From Halioxenophilus aromaticivorans (GTDB lineage: Bacteria; Pseudomonadota; Gammaproteobacteria; Pseudomonadales; Cellvibrionaceae): 64,000 bases of DNA. The stretch spans positions 1,550,001-1,614,000 of the forward strand of contig NZ_AP031496.1 of assembly GCF_042850945.1 (NCBI RefSeq), in the 5' to 3' direction. This document shows positions 25,993 to 35,644 of the stretch, piece after piece. How positions within the stretch are numbered: the stretch's first letter is position 1; every line of letters starts with the position of its first letter. Position numbers and translations under genes: made by a program. The notes beneath the pieces were generated by a model that was not told where the DNA came from, ran no database searches, and was given only the letters and a program-made list of their open reading frames with translations.

Positions 25993-26030
25993 CCGCTGCC
26001 CCGGGTGGGGCAGTCGTTTAAGAGGTCAGC

Positions 26031-26771
26031 GTGACGACGGAAACACTCAAGCACATTGCCATCATCATGGATGGCAATAACCGCTGGGCCAAACAGCGAG
26101 GAATGTTGGGCACCAGTGGCCACAAAGCGGGTGTTGAACGCATCCGTGATGTATTAGCAGCCAGCAAAGAGCACGGCATTGACATTGTCACCTTGTTCGC
26201 CTTCAGCAGTGAAAATTGGAGCCGCCCGCCAAAAGAGGTTGAGGCCTTGATGGGCCTGTTCCTAAGTTATCTGAAGAAAGAAGCCAAGAAGCTTAACGCA
26301 GAAAATGTGCGTGTGCGCGTGATTGGCGATAGATCACGCTTTAGCAACCGCATTCAAAAAGCCATTGCCGACGCCGAGGCCATCGCCAGTACCGGTGAGC
26401 GTACTCTGGTTATTGCCGCCGACTACGGCGGTAAATGGGATATTGCTAATGCGGCGAAAGCCATTGCTGAGCAAGTAGCTGCCGGCAGAATTACTCCGGA
26501 TCAGGTCAATGAGAGCCTAATGGAGCAACACGTTAGTTTGGCAGACGTGCCGCCGGTGGATTTGCTTATTCGCACCGGTGGAGATTTGCGTATCAGTAAC
26601 TTTTTGCTGTGGCAATGCGCTTACGCCGAGTTTTATTTCACCGACGTCTTCTGGCCGGATTTTAATCGCGAACAACTGCAGTTGGCGGTGGATTGCTTTT
26701 ACACCCGTCAGCGCCGGTTCGGTGGCAGAATTGACGGCGACAACGATAACTCAGGAATCGCCAGTGCTTAA
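26031..26771 (+). CDS. uppS: Undecaprenyl diphosphate synthase
   Basis: Cis-prenyltransferase (246 residues) making the C55 lipid carrier for peptidoglycan and O-antigen. The signature HIAIIMDGNNRWAKQRG holds the catalytic Asp; TLFAFSSENWSRP and the C-terminal DLLIRTGGDLRISNFLLWQCAYAEFYFTDVFWPDF are present. It starts with GTG, 5 bases after AGAGG. Its last 8 bases overlap the cdsA start. Confidence 0.95.
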   Translation: MTTETLKHIAIIMDGNNRWAKQRGMLGTSGHKAGVERIRDVLAASKEHGIDIVTLFAFSSENWSRPPKEVEALMGLFLSYLKKEAKKLNAENVRVRVIGDRSRFSNRIQKAIADAEAIASTGERTLVIAADYGGKWDIANAAKAIAEQVAAGRITPDQVNESLMEQHVSLADVPPVDLLIRTGGDLRISNFLLWQCAYAEFYFTDVFWPDFNREQLQLAVDCFYTRQRRFGGRIDGDNDNSGIASA

Positions 26772-27618
26772 ACAAAGAGTCATTAGCGCGTGCATCATGA
26801 TGCTGGTGTTTCTGCTGGTTTTGTTGGTGTTACCTCCCATTGCATTTATCGCGTTTGTCAGCCTAGGCATGGCCATTGGCGCTTGGGAGTGGAGCAATCT
26901 GGCTGGCTTAGGGAGTCGGGCCAAGCGCTACGCCTATCTTGCCCTGGTTCTTTTTGCCACTGTGTTGTGTGGTTGGTACATCGATATCGACGCCGATTTT
27001 GTGCCACAAAATATGGCTAACCTTCAAGCTCTATTTTGGGTAAGTCTGATTTGGTGGGGTATTGCTCTGCTGTGGGTTCAGGGCTATCCCTCCAGCTCGG
27101 TGTTGTGGGGCTCGATTCCTGCTCGCCTGCTTATGGGCATGTTGGTGTTGGTGCCAGCCTGGGTTGGTTTGTTTTTCATCCGCGCCCAGGAGCACGGCAG
27201 CTGGTTGGTACTTTTGTTAGTGTTGGCAGTGGCGGCGGCAGATACCGGTGCTTATTTTGCGGGCAAGCGCTTTGGCCGGCGCCGTTTGGCGGCCTCGGTT
27301 AGCCCCGGTAAATCCTGGGAGGGCTTCGCTGGTGGCTTAATGGCCAGTATTGCCTTGGCCGTAGTAGTGGGGCAGTTTTGGGCTCCTGACGAACGACTGT
27401 GGATATTACTGCTGGTGGCTCCCACCGCTCTTGTTTCTGTGCTTGGTGATTTGCTCGAGAGCATGGTTAAGCGTCATCGGGGTGTTAAAGACAGCGGTCT
27501 AATTTTACCCGGCCATGGCGGTGTTCTGGATCGTGTTGATGGCATGACCGCCGCCGTACCTGTGTTTGCCTTCACATTGCTGGTAACGGGAATGCACACA
27601 AGTGCGGCCATAGGCTAA
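26764..27618 (+). CDS. cdsA: Phosphatidate cytidylyltransferase
   Basis: Integral membrane enzyme (284 residues) making CDP-diacylglycerol for phospholipid synthesis. Multiple hydrophobic helices are visible, with the CDS signature SVLGDLLESMVKRHRGVKDSGLILPGHGGVLDRVDG near the C-terminus. The open frame begins much earlier inside uppS; I start at the GTG at 26764, which overlaps the uppS stop (GTGCTTAA) and gives the usual length and N-terminal helix. Confidence 0.93.
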   Translation: MLKQRVISACIMMLVFLLVLLVLPPIAFIAFVSLGMAIGAWEWSNLAGLGSRAKRYAYLALVLFATVLCGWYIDIDADFVPQNMANLQALFWVSLIWWGIALLWVQGYPSSSVLWGSIPARLLMGMLVLVPAWVGLFFIRAQEHGSWLVLLLVLAVAAADTGAYFAGKRFGRRRLAASVSPGKSWEGFAGGLMASIALAVVVGQFWAPDERLWILLLVAPTALVSVLGDLLESMVKRHRGVKDSGLILPGHGGVLDRVDGMTAAVPVFAFTLLVTGMHTSAAIG

Positions 27619-27621
27619 ACA

Positions 27622-28890
27622 ATGTCGCATTCCTTTTCCTCTCTTCATTCCCACAGCGAGCACTCCAGCGGTGCCGCTAGCAAAACGAATTCTTCTGTGC
27701 AAAAAGTTACTCTACTCGGGTCCACCGGTTCCATCGGCGGCAGCGCCCTGGATGTGATCGCGCGACACCCAGATCGCTACCAAGTTTACGCACTCAGTGC
27801 CAATCAAAGCGTGGCAAAACTGGTGCAACAGTGCCAGCAATTCCAGCCCAAGGTGGCGGTTATCCGCGATGTCAGTCTGGTGGATGAGCTGGCCCAGGAG
27901 CTGGCCGAAGTGGCGCCCGGCACCGACGTTGTGGGCGGCGAGCAGGGTTTGATAGAGGTCAGTCGAGCCAGTGAAGTGGATACTGTGTTGGCGGCCATTG
28001 TCGGGGCCGCGGGGTTGGCACCGACCTTAGCCGGCGTGCAGGCCGGCAAGCGTGTGTTGTTGGCTAACAAAGAATCACTGGTTATGGCGGGGAAATTATT
28101 TATGGATGCCGTGGCCCAAAGCCATTGCACGCTTTTGCCCATAGACAGTGAGCACAATGCTATCTTTCAGTGTTTGCCCGAACGTCATGATGGTCTGCCC
28201 AGTGCAGGCGTTGAGCGCATACTTCTAACCGCCTCCGGTGGGCCGTTCCGCACCAAGCCGGTGGCTGAATTGGCGGCGGTAACACCGGACCAAGCCTGCG
28301 CCCATCCCAATTGGTCCATGGGCCGTAAAATCTCGGTGGACAGCGCCACCATGATGAATAAGGGGCTGGAGCTTATTGAGGCCTGCTGGCTATTTGCCAC
28401 CGGCCCAAGCAATATTCAGGTGGTGATACACCCGCAAAGCGTTATCCACTCCATGGTGCAGTACAAAGACGGCTCGGTACTGGCGCAATTGGGGAACCCC
28501 GATATGCGCACACCCATTGCTCATGCCCTGGCTTGGCCGGAGCGTATAGATGCCGGCGTTCAGTCTTTGGACATATTTGACGTGGCACGCTTGGATTTTG
28601 AGCCGCCGAACCTGGAGCGATTCCCGTGTTTGGCACTGGCCATGGCCGCTGCCGAACGCAACGACTGCAGTGCCGCCATTGTTAATGCAGCCAACGAAGT
28701 TGCGGTTGATGCCTTCTTGAATGAGCAAATTGGCTTTACCCAGATTGCCAGTTTGATTGAATCGGTGTGGCAAAGTATGTCGCCGGGGCCCGTTGCGTCC
28801 CTGGCCCAGGTGATGTCGGTGGACCAAGAGGCGAGGGCCAAGGCCTTGGAAAGCATTGGCCGCGGCGCCATATCGAAGCCTGCGCACTAA
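27622..28890 (+). CDS. dxr: 1-deoxy-D-xylulose 5-phosphate reductoisomerase
   Basis: NADPH-dependent enzyme (422 residues) of the MEP isoprenoid pathway. The dinucleotide motif LLGSTGSIGGSALDVI begins at about residue 30, so there is a 25-residue Ser/His-rich N-terminal extension or a later true start. Metal and substrate motifs LPIDSEHNAIFQCL, TASGGPFR, NWSMGRKISVDSATMMNKGLELIEA and IVNAANEVAVDAFL are present. It starts 3 bases after the cdsA stop. Confidence 0.95.
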   Translation: MSHSFSSLHSHSEHSSGAASKTNSSVQKVTLLGSTGSIGGSALDVIARHPDRYQVYALSANQSVAKLVQQCQQFQPKVAVIRDVSLVDELAQELAEVAPGTDVVGGEQGLIEVSRASEVDTVLAAIVGAAGLAPTLAGVQAGKRVLLANKESLVMAGKLFMDAVAQSHCTLLPIDSEHNAIFQCLPERHDGLPSAGVERILLTASGGPFRTKPVAELAAVTPDQACAHPNWSMGRKISVDSATMMNKGLELIEACWLFATGPSNIQVVIHPQSVIHSMVQYKDGSVLAQLGNPDMRTPIAHALAWPERIDAGVQSLDIFDVARLDFEPPNLERFPCLALAMAAAERNDCSAAIVNAANEVAVDAFLNEQIGFTQIASLIESVWQSMSPGPVASLAQVMSVDQEARAKALESIGRGAISKPAH

Positions 28891-28916
28891 TGCGCTCTAA
28901 AATAGGATAACAGCCT

Positions 28917-30296
28917 ATGCTTTTGACGATATTTTGGTTTTTGGTGGCTTTAGGTGTACTGGTTACCATCCACGAGTTTGGTCATTTTTACGTGGCACGG
29001 CGTGTGGGTGTTAAGGTATTGCGCTTTTCCATCGGTTTTGGCAAGCCGTTTTTCACCTGGCACGACCGTCACGGCACCGAGTTTGCCATTGCTGCCATTC
29101 CCCTGGGTGGCTACGTCAAAATGCTCGACGAGCGCGAGGGCACGGTGCCTGAGGAAGAGCGCCACATGGCGTTCAACCGCAAAAGCGTGTGGGCGCGCAT
29201 CGCCGTGGTGGCAGCAGGGCCGGTGGCCAATTTTATATTGGCGGTTGTGTTGTTTTGGGCCACGTTTTTGCCTGCCGATATCAACGTAGCCCCGGTTGTT
29301 GGCGAGGTAGCAGTTGGCAGTATCGCCGAGCAAGCGGGTTTGGAGTCAGGCCAAGAGATTGTTGCCGTGGATGGTAATCCGACGCCATCCTGGCAGGCTT
29401 TAGGGCAGGCGCTATTGGCGCGGCTGGGTGAATCCGGCGAGATCAGTTTTAGCGTTAAATACCCCGGATCAGATTTAGAATACCAATCCCACGCTACGTT
29501 ACAGGGCTGGCTCAAGGGTGAAGAAAACCCAGATCCAATCGCCGGCCTCGGGTTGACGCTGTTCAGGCCTAAGATTGAGCCGGTGGTGGCCAGTGTGGCG
29601 GACGAAACACCGGCGGCGCAATCCGGCGTACAGGCGGGAGACCGCTTTATTGCCATAAATGGCCAGGGTATTGAGAATTGGCAGGGCTTGGTAGAGACAG
29701 TATCGGCCAACCCCGGGCGCACATTGGATTTCACGTTGTTACGCAATGGGTCGGAGGTCAATATGGCCATCACTCCAGCAGCGGTGAAAGATCAAAACGG
29801 CGCGTCCATTGGGCAAATTGGTATTGCCCCGGTGATACCCACGTGGCCGGAAGAAATGTTGCGCCCTTACAACCATTCATTAGGCGGTGCTTTTGTAGCA
29901 GCAGTTGATAAAACCTGGGAAACCACCGGTTTTATCTTCTTATCCCTGAAAAAGCTTTTGGTGGGTGAAATATCGACGAAAAGCTTGAGTGGGCCATTCA
30001 CCATTGCTAAAGTTGCGGGCGATTCCGCCGAGGCGGGTTGGATTGTGTTTGTCAGCGTCTTGGCTTCACTTAGCGTCAATTTGGGCGTGCTCAACCTACT
30101 GCCAATTCCAGTATTGGATGGCGGCCATCTGCTGTTTTACTTTATTGAAGCCATTAAGGGTAAGCCCGTGTCGCAGCGGGTTCAGATGATTGGTTACCAA
30201 GTGGGTTTGTTCTTGGTGGCAGGCATCATGGTTTTGGCCTTTTATAACGACATTGTGCGGATATTTCAGGGCCGTTTATTTGGCTTGCCAGTATAG
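28917..30296 (+). CDS. rseP: Site-2 zinc metalloprotease RseP
   Basis: Intramembrane protease (459 residues) that cleaves RseA during envelope stress to release sigma-E, and clears signal peptides. The zinc motif HEFGH lies at about residues 19-23 in the first membrane helix, two PDZ domains fill the periplasmic part (IAEQAGLESGQEIVAVDG and AAQSGVQAGDRFIAINGQ), and NLLPIPVLDGGHLLFY is the third metal-ligand helix. It is upstream of bamA, as in most gammaproteobacteria. Confidence 0.95.
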   Translation: MLLTIFWFLVALGVLVTIHEFGHFYVARRVGVKVLRFSIGFGKPFFTWHDRHGTEFAIAAIPLGGYVKMLDEREGTVPEEERHMAFNRKSVWARIAVVAAGPVANFILAVVLFWATFLPADINVAPVVGEVAVGSIAEQAGLESGQEIVAVDGNPTPSWQALGQALLARLGESGEISFSVKYPGSDLEYQSHATLQGWLKGEENPDPIAGLGLTLFRPKIEPVVASVADETPAAQSGVQAGDRFIAINGQGIENWQGLVETVSANPGRTLDFTLLRNGSEVNMAITPAAVKDQNGASIGQIGIAPVIPTWPEEMLRPYNHSLGGAFVAAVDKTWETTGFIFLSLKKLLVGEISTKSLSGPFTIAKVAGDSAEAGWIVFVSVLASLSVNLGVLNLLPIPVLDGGHLLFYFIEAIKGKPVSQRVQMIGYQVGLFLVAGIMVLAFYNDIVRIFQGRLFGLPV

Positions 30297-30306
30297 GCAG
30301 GTTTGC

Positions 30307-30334
30307 GGAACCGATAGGCATTGTCAGTATCAAA
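30307..30334 (+). promoter_or_regulatory. Possible sigma-E promoter upstream of bamA
   Basis: GGAACC at 30307-30312 resembles the sigma-E -35 (GGAACTT), and TCAAA at 30330-30334 resembles the -10 (TCTRA) at a suitable 16-base spacing. In E. coli bamA is under sigma-E control from a promoter in this region. Motif match only; it would leave a leader of about 200 bases. Confidence 0.3.
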
Positions 30335-30539
30335 TGGCTGCTGCTTAAACCGGGTGGGGCACCAACAGCCTTGCCCGCAAACAAAAACGTGTTTTTAGGT
30401 ACCAACGTTAGCACACGTCCTATGCCCATAATAATGATCGACAATCGCGCCTTATCCGCACCGCTATTGCGTCACTCCCCACGCCGATCCCTTTGGGCGT
30501 TGGCTTGTTACGTTTCCTTTTGATTAATTTCCCAACTCT

Positions 30540-33155
30540 ATGAATCGACTGATCGCTAGTTGCACGCTGTTGTGCTTATTCGCTCTTTCTGCACAGGCAG
30601 AATCCTTCCGCATTGATGATATCCGCGTACAGGGCTTGCAGCGTGTGTCTGCCGGGACGGTGTTCGCCTCCCTTCCCGTACAAGTTGGTGAGCAGATAGA
30701 AGAAACCGATATCCAGCGCATGACTCGCGCGCTGTTCCGCACTGGCTACTTTGAAGATATCGCCATTGGCCGCGATGGCGGAGTGCTGGTAATCGCCGTG
30801 GCTGAACGGCCCGCCATTAGCTCCATCGAAATTGAGGGCAACAAGGCCATTAAAACCGACGATTTAATGCGCGGTTTAACCGATAACGGCCTGTCTGAGG
30901 GCCAGATTTTTAAGCGCGTTACGCTGGAAGGTCTAACCCAAGAGCTGGAGCGTCAATACGTGGCCCAGGGCCGCTACAGCGCCAGCGTTGAGGCCGACGT
31001 GGAGCCCCGTCCGCAGAACCAAGTGAGTATTAAAATTAACGTGGATGAAGGCTCGGTGGCTAAAATTCGCCACGTTAATATCGTTGGTAACGAGGCCTTC
31101 TCGGAAGAAGAGCTGCTGGAGTTGTTCGAGCTGGGTGTGGGCAGTTGGATGTCGTTCTTCAGTAGTAAGAACAAGTACTCCAAAGAAAAGCTATCCGGTG
31201 ACTTGGAGCGCTTGGAATCGTTCTACCTGGATCGTGGTTACCTTAAGTTTTCGGTGGATTCCACCCAGGTTTCACTTAGCCCAAACAAAGACAGCGTGTA
31301 CATCACGCTTAACATTACCGAGGGCGACGTTTATAAAATCAGCGAAGTTGAATTGGCTGGCGATTTGGTGGTGGATGAAGCGTTGGTCCGGCGTCTTATT
31401 TTGATGCGCGAGGGCCAGGACTTCTCCCAAGTAATGATGACCACGTCATCCGAGTATATTACCCGAAGGTTGGGTAACGAAGGCTACACGTTTGCCGAAG
31501 TTAACGGTATTCCAGAGCCCAACGACGACGATAAAACCGTTAAAGTGACTTTCTTCATTGACCCAGGTAAGCGCGCCTATGTGCGCAGAATCGATTTTAG
31601 GGGCAATACCCGCACCGCCGATGAAGTACTGCGTCGGGAAATGCGCCAAATGGAAGGTGGTTCGGCCTCCACCGCTGCCATTGAGCAGTCTAAAGTACGT
31701 TTGGAGCGCCTGGGTTTCTTCAAAGAAGTAAACGTTGACACCCGGGAAGTGCCCGGCAGTTCCGATTTAATCGATGTTGAGTACACTGTGGAAGAGCAGC
31801 CCTCGGGCAGTATCGGTGCCAGCATTGGTTACTCCGACGGGTATGGCACCACCATTGGCGCCAGTATTCAGCAGGATAACTGGTTTGGTACCGGTAAATC
31901 CGTGGGTATTTCGCTTAACACCAGTGCCTACCAAACCAGCTACCGATTCAACTACAACGACCCTTACTTCACGCCAGATGGCGTCAGCCGTGGCTTTAGC
32001 GTGTTTTATCAAGAGCGTGACTACGGCGAATTTGGTAACGCCATTAGCTATAACACCGATACCTATGGCGCCACCCTGAGCTTTGGTTACCCAACGTCGG
32101 AGATCTCCCGCCTTAATTTTGCCGTTGGCTTCAGTAATGTTGCCATTGACACCGGTAACTACGCGGTGCAAGAAATCCGCTCCAGCCCCCGCCTAATTGA
32201 TGGTCGGGCCTATTCACAGTCCTATATCACCGAGGCGGTGGCGGCAGAAATTGCTGCCAATGCTAGCGGTGATTTCGATTACTCCGATTTGGCTACGCTG
32301 CTGCAAGAAAATGACCCAGTTCTGCTCGAAAACGACTATAGCGGTTTCTTGGATCGCAACGGTGATGAATTCGACATGTTCACGGTGAATCTTGGTTGGC
32401 GTCAATCCACGCTTAACCGTGGCCGCTTGGCCACCCGTGGTGCTTCGCAGCAAATCTCTTTTGAAGCCAGTGTGCCGGGCAGTGATTTGGAGTACTACAA
32501 AGTGGTTTACGATGCCCAGTACTTTAAGCCCCTAACCAAAAGCTTAACCCTGCGCCTGCGCAGTCAGTTGGGCTTTGCTGACTCCTATGGCGACACTACC
32601 GAAGTACCATTTTTTGAGCACTTCTACGGCGGTGGTTTTGGCTCGGTACGAGGTTTTGAGCGCAACACCTTGGGGCCACGGGCCACACCAGCTTTGACCT
32701 ACGCCACCCAAGCCATTGCTGGCGAAGATAGAAACGATAATGGCACGACCGACCGGATTACCAATTATGCCTACATCGTTGACGATGACACCGGCCAACT
32801 GATCTACAACCGTGCCCAGCCGAATTTACAAACCAAGGATCTGCGGTCTTTCGGTGGTAACGTTCAGGTTGAGTTCGGTATTGAAGTGTTATTTCCTTTA
32901 CCGTTCATTAAGGACCAGCGTTCTATGCAGTCTGCGTTCTTTATTGATGCTGGTAATGTGTTTGATACAGATTGCGGGCAAACTCAGCTCAACTGTGCCG
33001 ATGTCGATCTATCTAACTTAAGTTCGTCTGCTGGTATCGGTTTGACTTGGATTACTGGCTTTGGCCCACTGACTTTCAGTATTGCCCGGCCGATCGAAAA
33101 ACAAGAGTATGATCGCGAAGAATTCTTCCAGTTTTCACTGGGTACCGCGTTCTAG
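30540..33155 (+). CDS. bamA: Outer membrane protein assembly factor BamA
   Basis: Omp85 insertase (871 residues) that folds beta-barrel proteins into the outer membrane. A signal peptide (MNRLIASCTLLCLFALSAQA) is followed by five POTRA domains (to about residue 425) and a 16-stranded barrel. The lid-lock VRGF motif is in FGSVRGFERN near residue 702, and the protein ends with the aromatic terminal strand FFQFSLGTAF. It is about 60 residues longer than E. coli BamA because of acidic insertions at about residues 548-612 and 717-770. skp follows. Confidence 0.95.
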   Translation: MNRLIASCTLLCLFALSAQAESFRIDDIRVQGLQRVSAGTVFASLPVQVGEQIEETDIQRMTRALFRTGYFEDIAIGRDGGVLVIAVAERPAISSIEIEGNKAIKTDDLMRGLTDNGLSEGQIFKRVTLEGLTQELERQYVAQGRYSASVEADVEPRPQNQVSIKINVDEGSVAKIRHVNIVGNEAFSEEELLELFELGVGSWMSFFSSKNKYSKEKLSGDLERLESFYLDRGYLKFSVDSTQVSLSPNKDSVYITLNITEGDVYKISEVELAGDLVVDEALVRRLILMREGQDFSQVMMTTSSEYITRRLGNEGYTFAEVNGIPEPNDDDKTVKVTFFIDPGKRAYVRRIDFRGNTRTADEVLRREMRQMEGGSASTAAIEQSKVRLERLGFFKEVNVDTREVPGSSDLIDVEYTVEEQPSGSIGASIGYSDGYGTTIGASIQQDNWFGTGKSVGISLNTSAYQTSYRFNYNDPYFTPDGVSRGFSVFYQERDYGEFGNAISYNTDTYGATLSFGYPTSEISRLNFAVGFSNVAIDTGNYAVQEIRSSPRLIDGRAYSQSYITEAVAAEIAANASGDFDYSDLATLLQENDPVLLENDYSGFLDRNGDEFDMFTVNLGWRQSTLNRGRLATRGASQQISFEASVPGSDLEYYKVVYDAQYFKPLTKSLTLRLRSQLGFADSYGDTTEVPFFEHFYGGGFGSVRGFERNTLGPRATPALTYATQAIAGEDRNDNGTTDRITNYAYIVDDDTGQLIYNRAQPNLQTKDLRSFGGNVQVEFGIEVLFPLPFIKDQRSMQSAFFIDAGNVFDTDCGQTQLNCADVDLSNLSSSAGIGLTWITGFGPLTFSIARPIEKQEYDREEFFQFSLGTAF

Positions 33156-33319
33156 TCTTGGTTAAAAAGTTATGGCTTAGTGTCAGTGTTACAGTACACT
33201 GCGCGGCCATAGTACCGGCAGTTGCCGCAGGGAGGCGGGTTTATGCGGGGTAAATTGCAACCCATGAGTAAGCCTGTAGCCGCCGTAATACGCACCCTCA
33301 AGACCTAGGAGCAAGACTT

Positions 33320-33832
33320 GTGTTAAAAATTAAAACTATATTTGCCGTTGTCATTTTGGCCGTTTCTTCAAGTGCTGCGCTAGCCGCCGACAAGGTTGCA
33401 GTGTTCAACTTAGAACGCGCTATTTTAAGTACCGAAGCAGCTAAGAAAGCCAGTTCCGATCTACAAGCCGACCCAGAATTTGCCGCCCTGCGCGCCAAGT
33501 ACGAAGGTTTGGTTGCCGATATGGAAAAACTGCGCGATGAGCAGAATTCCAAAGGCATGACCTGGAACACAGAGCAACAAGCAGAGCACCGCAAAAAAGT
33601 GGATTACATTCGCGCGGATTTAGAATTGGCTCAGAAGAAATTGCAAGCCGAGCAAAATGCTGCGGTACGTGGTTTGATGCAAGACCTGCAAGCCAAAACC
33701 GAAAAAGCTTTGGAAGAGGTGATTAAATCGGAAGGCATCACCGTCGTGCTGAACGCGGCCCAGGTTTACCACGCGGATAAAAAAGCCGACATCACAGACA
33801 AAGTAACTGCTCGTCTCAACAAAATGAAGTAG
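33320..33832 (+). CDS. skp: Periplasmic chaperone Skp/OmpH
   Basis: Trimeric periplasmic holdase for unfolded outer membrane proteins (170 residues). A signal peptide (KTIFAVVILAVSSSAALAA) precedes a short beta segment (DKVAVFNLERAILST) and long charged helices that form the tentacles, closing with GITVVLNAAQVYHADKKADITDKV. It starts with GTG, 8 bases after GGAG. Its position between bamA and lpxD is conserved. Confidence 0.9.
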   Translation: MLKIKTIFAVVILAVSSSAALAADKVAVFNLERAILSTEAAKKASSDLQADPEFAALRAKYEGLVADMEKLRDEQNSKGMTWNTEQQAEHRKKVDYIRADLELAQKKLQAEQNAAVRGLMQDLQAKTEKALEEVIKSEGITVVLNAAQVYHADKKADITDKVTARLNKMK

Positions 33833-33928
33833 GCCTTGGTGCTTCGCTGCGGCATCAGATTGGCTTAAATGTTTAAGTTGTATGAGTCGCTTGGCCTGAT
33901 CACACAGTCATAGATAAGGTAGAAACCA

Positions 33929-34954
33929 TTGATAGCGCTAGGTGAGTTGGCCAAGCAGATTGGTGCTCAATTAAACGGTGACGCTGAGTTTCAAGTCGCC
34001 GGAATCAATACTCTATCCAAGGCCAGTTCATCCGAACTGGCTTTTATTGCCCGGCCTGAGTTTCTCGAACAGGCCAGCCAAAGCTCAGCAGGTGTGTTGA
34101 TGTTGGCACCCGCCATGGCTGAGCAAGCCAGCTTTCGTGGCCACACACTCCTTATAGATGATCCGTATTTGGGTTATGCCCGCGCCTCGCAGGTGTTCGA
34201 TGCATTCTTCAATCACCGACCGGGATCCGTGGACCCAAGTGCTAGCATTGCCAGCGGCGTGGAGATCCCGGCAGATACCACCATTGGCGCCAATGTCGTG
34301 GTTGCCGAAGGCGCCGTGGTGGGGCAGGGCTGCAAAATTGGCCCGGGTTGCTATTTAGGGGCTGGCAGTGTGCTTGGCGATGGCACCCTTCTGCACGCCA
34401 ATGTCACTATCTATCACGGGGTCAGCGTGGGTGAGAACTGTGTGATACACAGCGGCACCGTCGTTGGCAGCGATGGATTTGGTTTTGCACCGAGCGAAGC
34501 GGGTTGGCAAAAGATCCACCAGTTGGGCGGCGTGCGCATCGGTGCTCGAGTTGAAATTGGTGCCAACACGGCGATCGATCGCGGTGCCATTGGCGACACC
34601 GTTATTAGTGATGGGGTCATCATCGATAACCTGGTGCACATTGCGCACAATGTGTTTATCGGCGTAAACACCGCCATTGCTGGCTGCTGCGGCTTTGCTG
34701 GCAGTACTAAGGTGGGTGCCAATTGCACCTTTGCCGGCCAAGTTGGCGTAACTGGCCATATCGAGATAACCGACAACTGTCACTTTTTAGGCAAGGCTAT
34801 GGTGACTAACTCGGTAACCGAGCCCGGTACCTATGGTTCTGGTGTACCCATGCAGCCGGTGAAAAAGTGGCGCCGAAATATGGTGCGTTTCAGTCAATTG
34901 GATGATCTCTCCCGCTTGGTAAACAAGCTTGCGAAAAAGATCGGCGAGAAGTAA
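33929..34954 (+). CDS. lpxD: UDP-3-O-acylglucosamine N-acyltransferase
   Basis: Third step of lipid A synthesis: adds an R-3-hydroxyacyl chain from ACP to the 2-amino group. The 341-residue protein has an N-terminal uridine-binding domain (LGELAKQIGAQLNGDAEFQVAGINTLSKASSSELAFIA), a hexapeptide beta-helix, and the catalytic His region DNLVHIAHNVFIG. It starts with TTG, with AAGGT upstream. The C-terminal WRRNMVRFSQLDDLSRLV helix is typical. Confidence 0.94.
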   Translation: MIALGELAKQIGAQLNGDAEFQVAGINTLSKASSSELAFIARPEFLEQASQSSAGVLMLAPAMAEQASFRGHTLLIDDPYLGYARASQVFDAFFNHRPGSVDPSASIASGVEIPADTTIGANVVVAEGAVVGQGCKIGPGCYLGAGSVLGDGTLLHANVTIYHGVSVGENCVIHSGTVVGSDGFGFAPSEAGWQKIHQLGGVRIGARVEIGANTAIDRGAIGDTVISDGVIIDNLVHIAHNVFIGVNTAIAGCCGFAGSTKVGANCTFAGQVGVTGHIEITDNCHFLGKAMVTNSVTEPGTYGSGVPMQPVKKWRRNMVRFSQLDDLSRLVNKLAKKIGEK

Positions 34955-34983
34955 TCGGCGAAAAGTTAATAAGAAGTCCTCCG

Positions 34984-35019
34984 CAGCACCCTGTCGGCTA
35001 AGCTAGCTGCTGGTTTTTT
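34984..35019 (+). terminator. Weak terminator-like hairpin after lpxD
   Basis: CAGCA (34984-34988) with TGCTG (35008-35012), then G and TTTTTT (35014-35019). The loop contains a palindromic AGCTAGCT. The short stem makes termination uncertain; at most it is partial, because fabZ and the rest of the lipid A genes continue on the same strand. Confidence 0.3.
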
Positions 35020-35179
35020 ATACTCTTCGATTGTTCCGTATTCACGCACCTCAACCAATACTGAAGTTAACGACAATAGCGAAGCCAAACGCGGATTTTG
35101 CCGGTATAATTGCCGCGCTGAGAAAAATGCAGGTAAGTACACAGTGACTTGCAGGCTGGGGAAAGTAAAAGGCCGTTTT

Positions 35180-35617
35180 ATGATGGATGTAACCGAAATT
35201 AAAAATTACCTGCCACACAGGTTTCCGTTCTTACTTGTCGATCGAATCGTTGATCTCGTGCCCAACGAATCCATTGTCGGCTACAAAAATATCACCATTA
35301 ACGAAGATGTATTTAACGGCCATTTTCCGAATGCGCCGATTTTCCCTGGTGTTATGATTATTGAAGCGCTGGCGCAAGTGTCGGGCGTGCTGGGTTTTAA
35401 ATCCATGGATAAAACCCCAGAAGACGGCTCTATTTATCTGTTTGCAGCGGTGGATAACGTGCGTTTCCGCCGCCAAGTAGTGCCGGGCGATCGCCTGCAG
35501 TTAGAATCGAAAGTGGTATCGGTAAAACGCGGCATTTGGAAGTTTGACTGCGTCGCTTCCGTAGACGGCGAAACCGCCTGCGCCTGCGTTATTATGTGCG
35601 CCGACCGCAAAGTTTAA
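35180..35617 (+). CDS. fabZ: 3-hydroxyacyl-[ACP] dehydratase FabZ
   Basis: Hotdog dehydratase (145 residues) of fatty-acid elongation. The catalytic His is in NGHFPNAPIFPGVMIIEALAQ, where the Glu is the partner residue, and the start EIKNYLPHRFPFLLVDRI is diagnostic. I use the ATG at 35180 (MMDVTEI) because it matches the family N-terminus and has AAAAGG upstream; the frame opens at 35144. It lies between lpxD and lpxA as usual. Confidence 0.95.
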   Translation: MMDVTEIKNYLPHRFPFLLVDRIVDLVPNESIVGYKNITINEDVFNGHFPNAPIFPGVMIIEALAQVSGVLGFKSMDKTPEDGSIYLFAAVDNVRFRRQVVPGDRLQLESKVVSVKRGIWKFDCVASVDGETACACVIMCADRKV

Positions 35618-35644
35618 TCGACAGCCAACTACCGGGTATCACGC

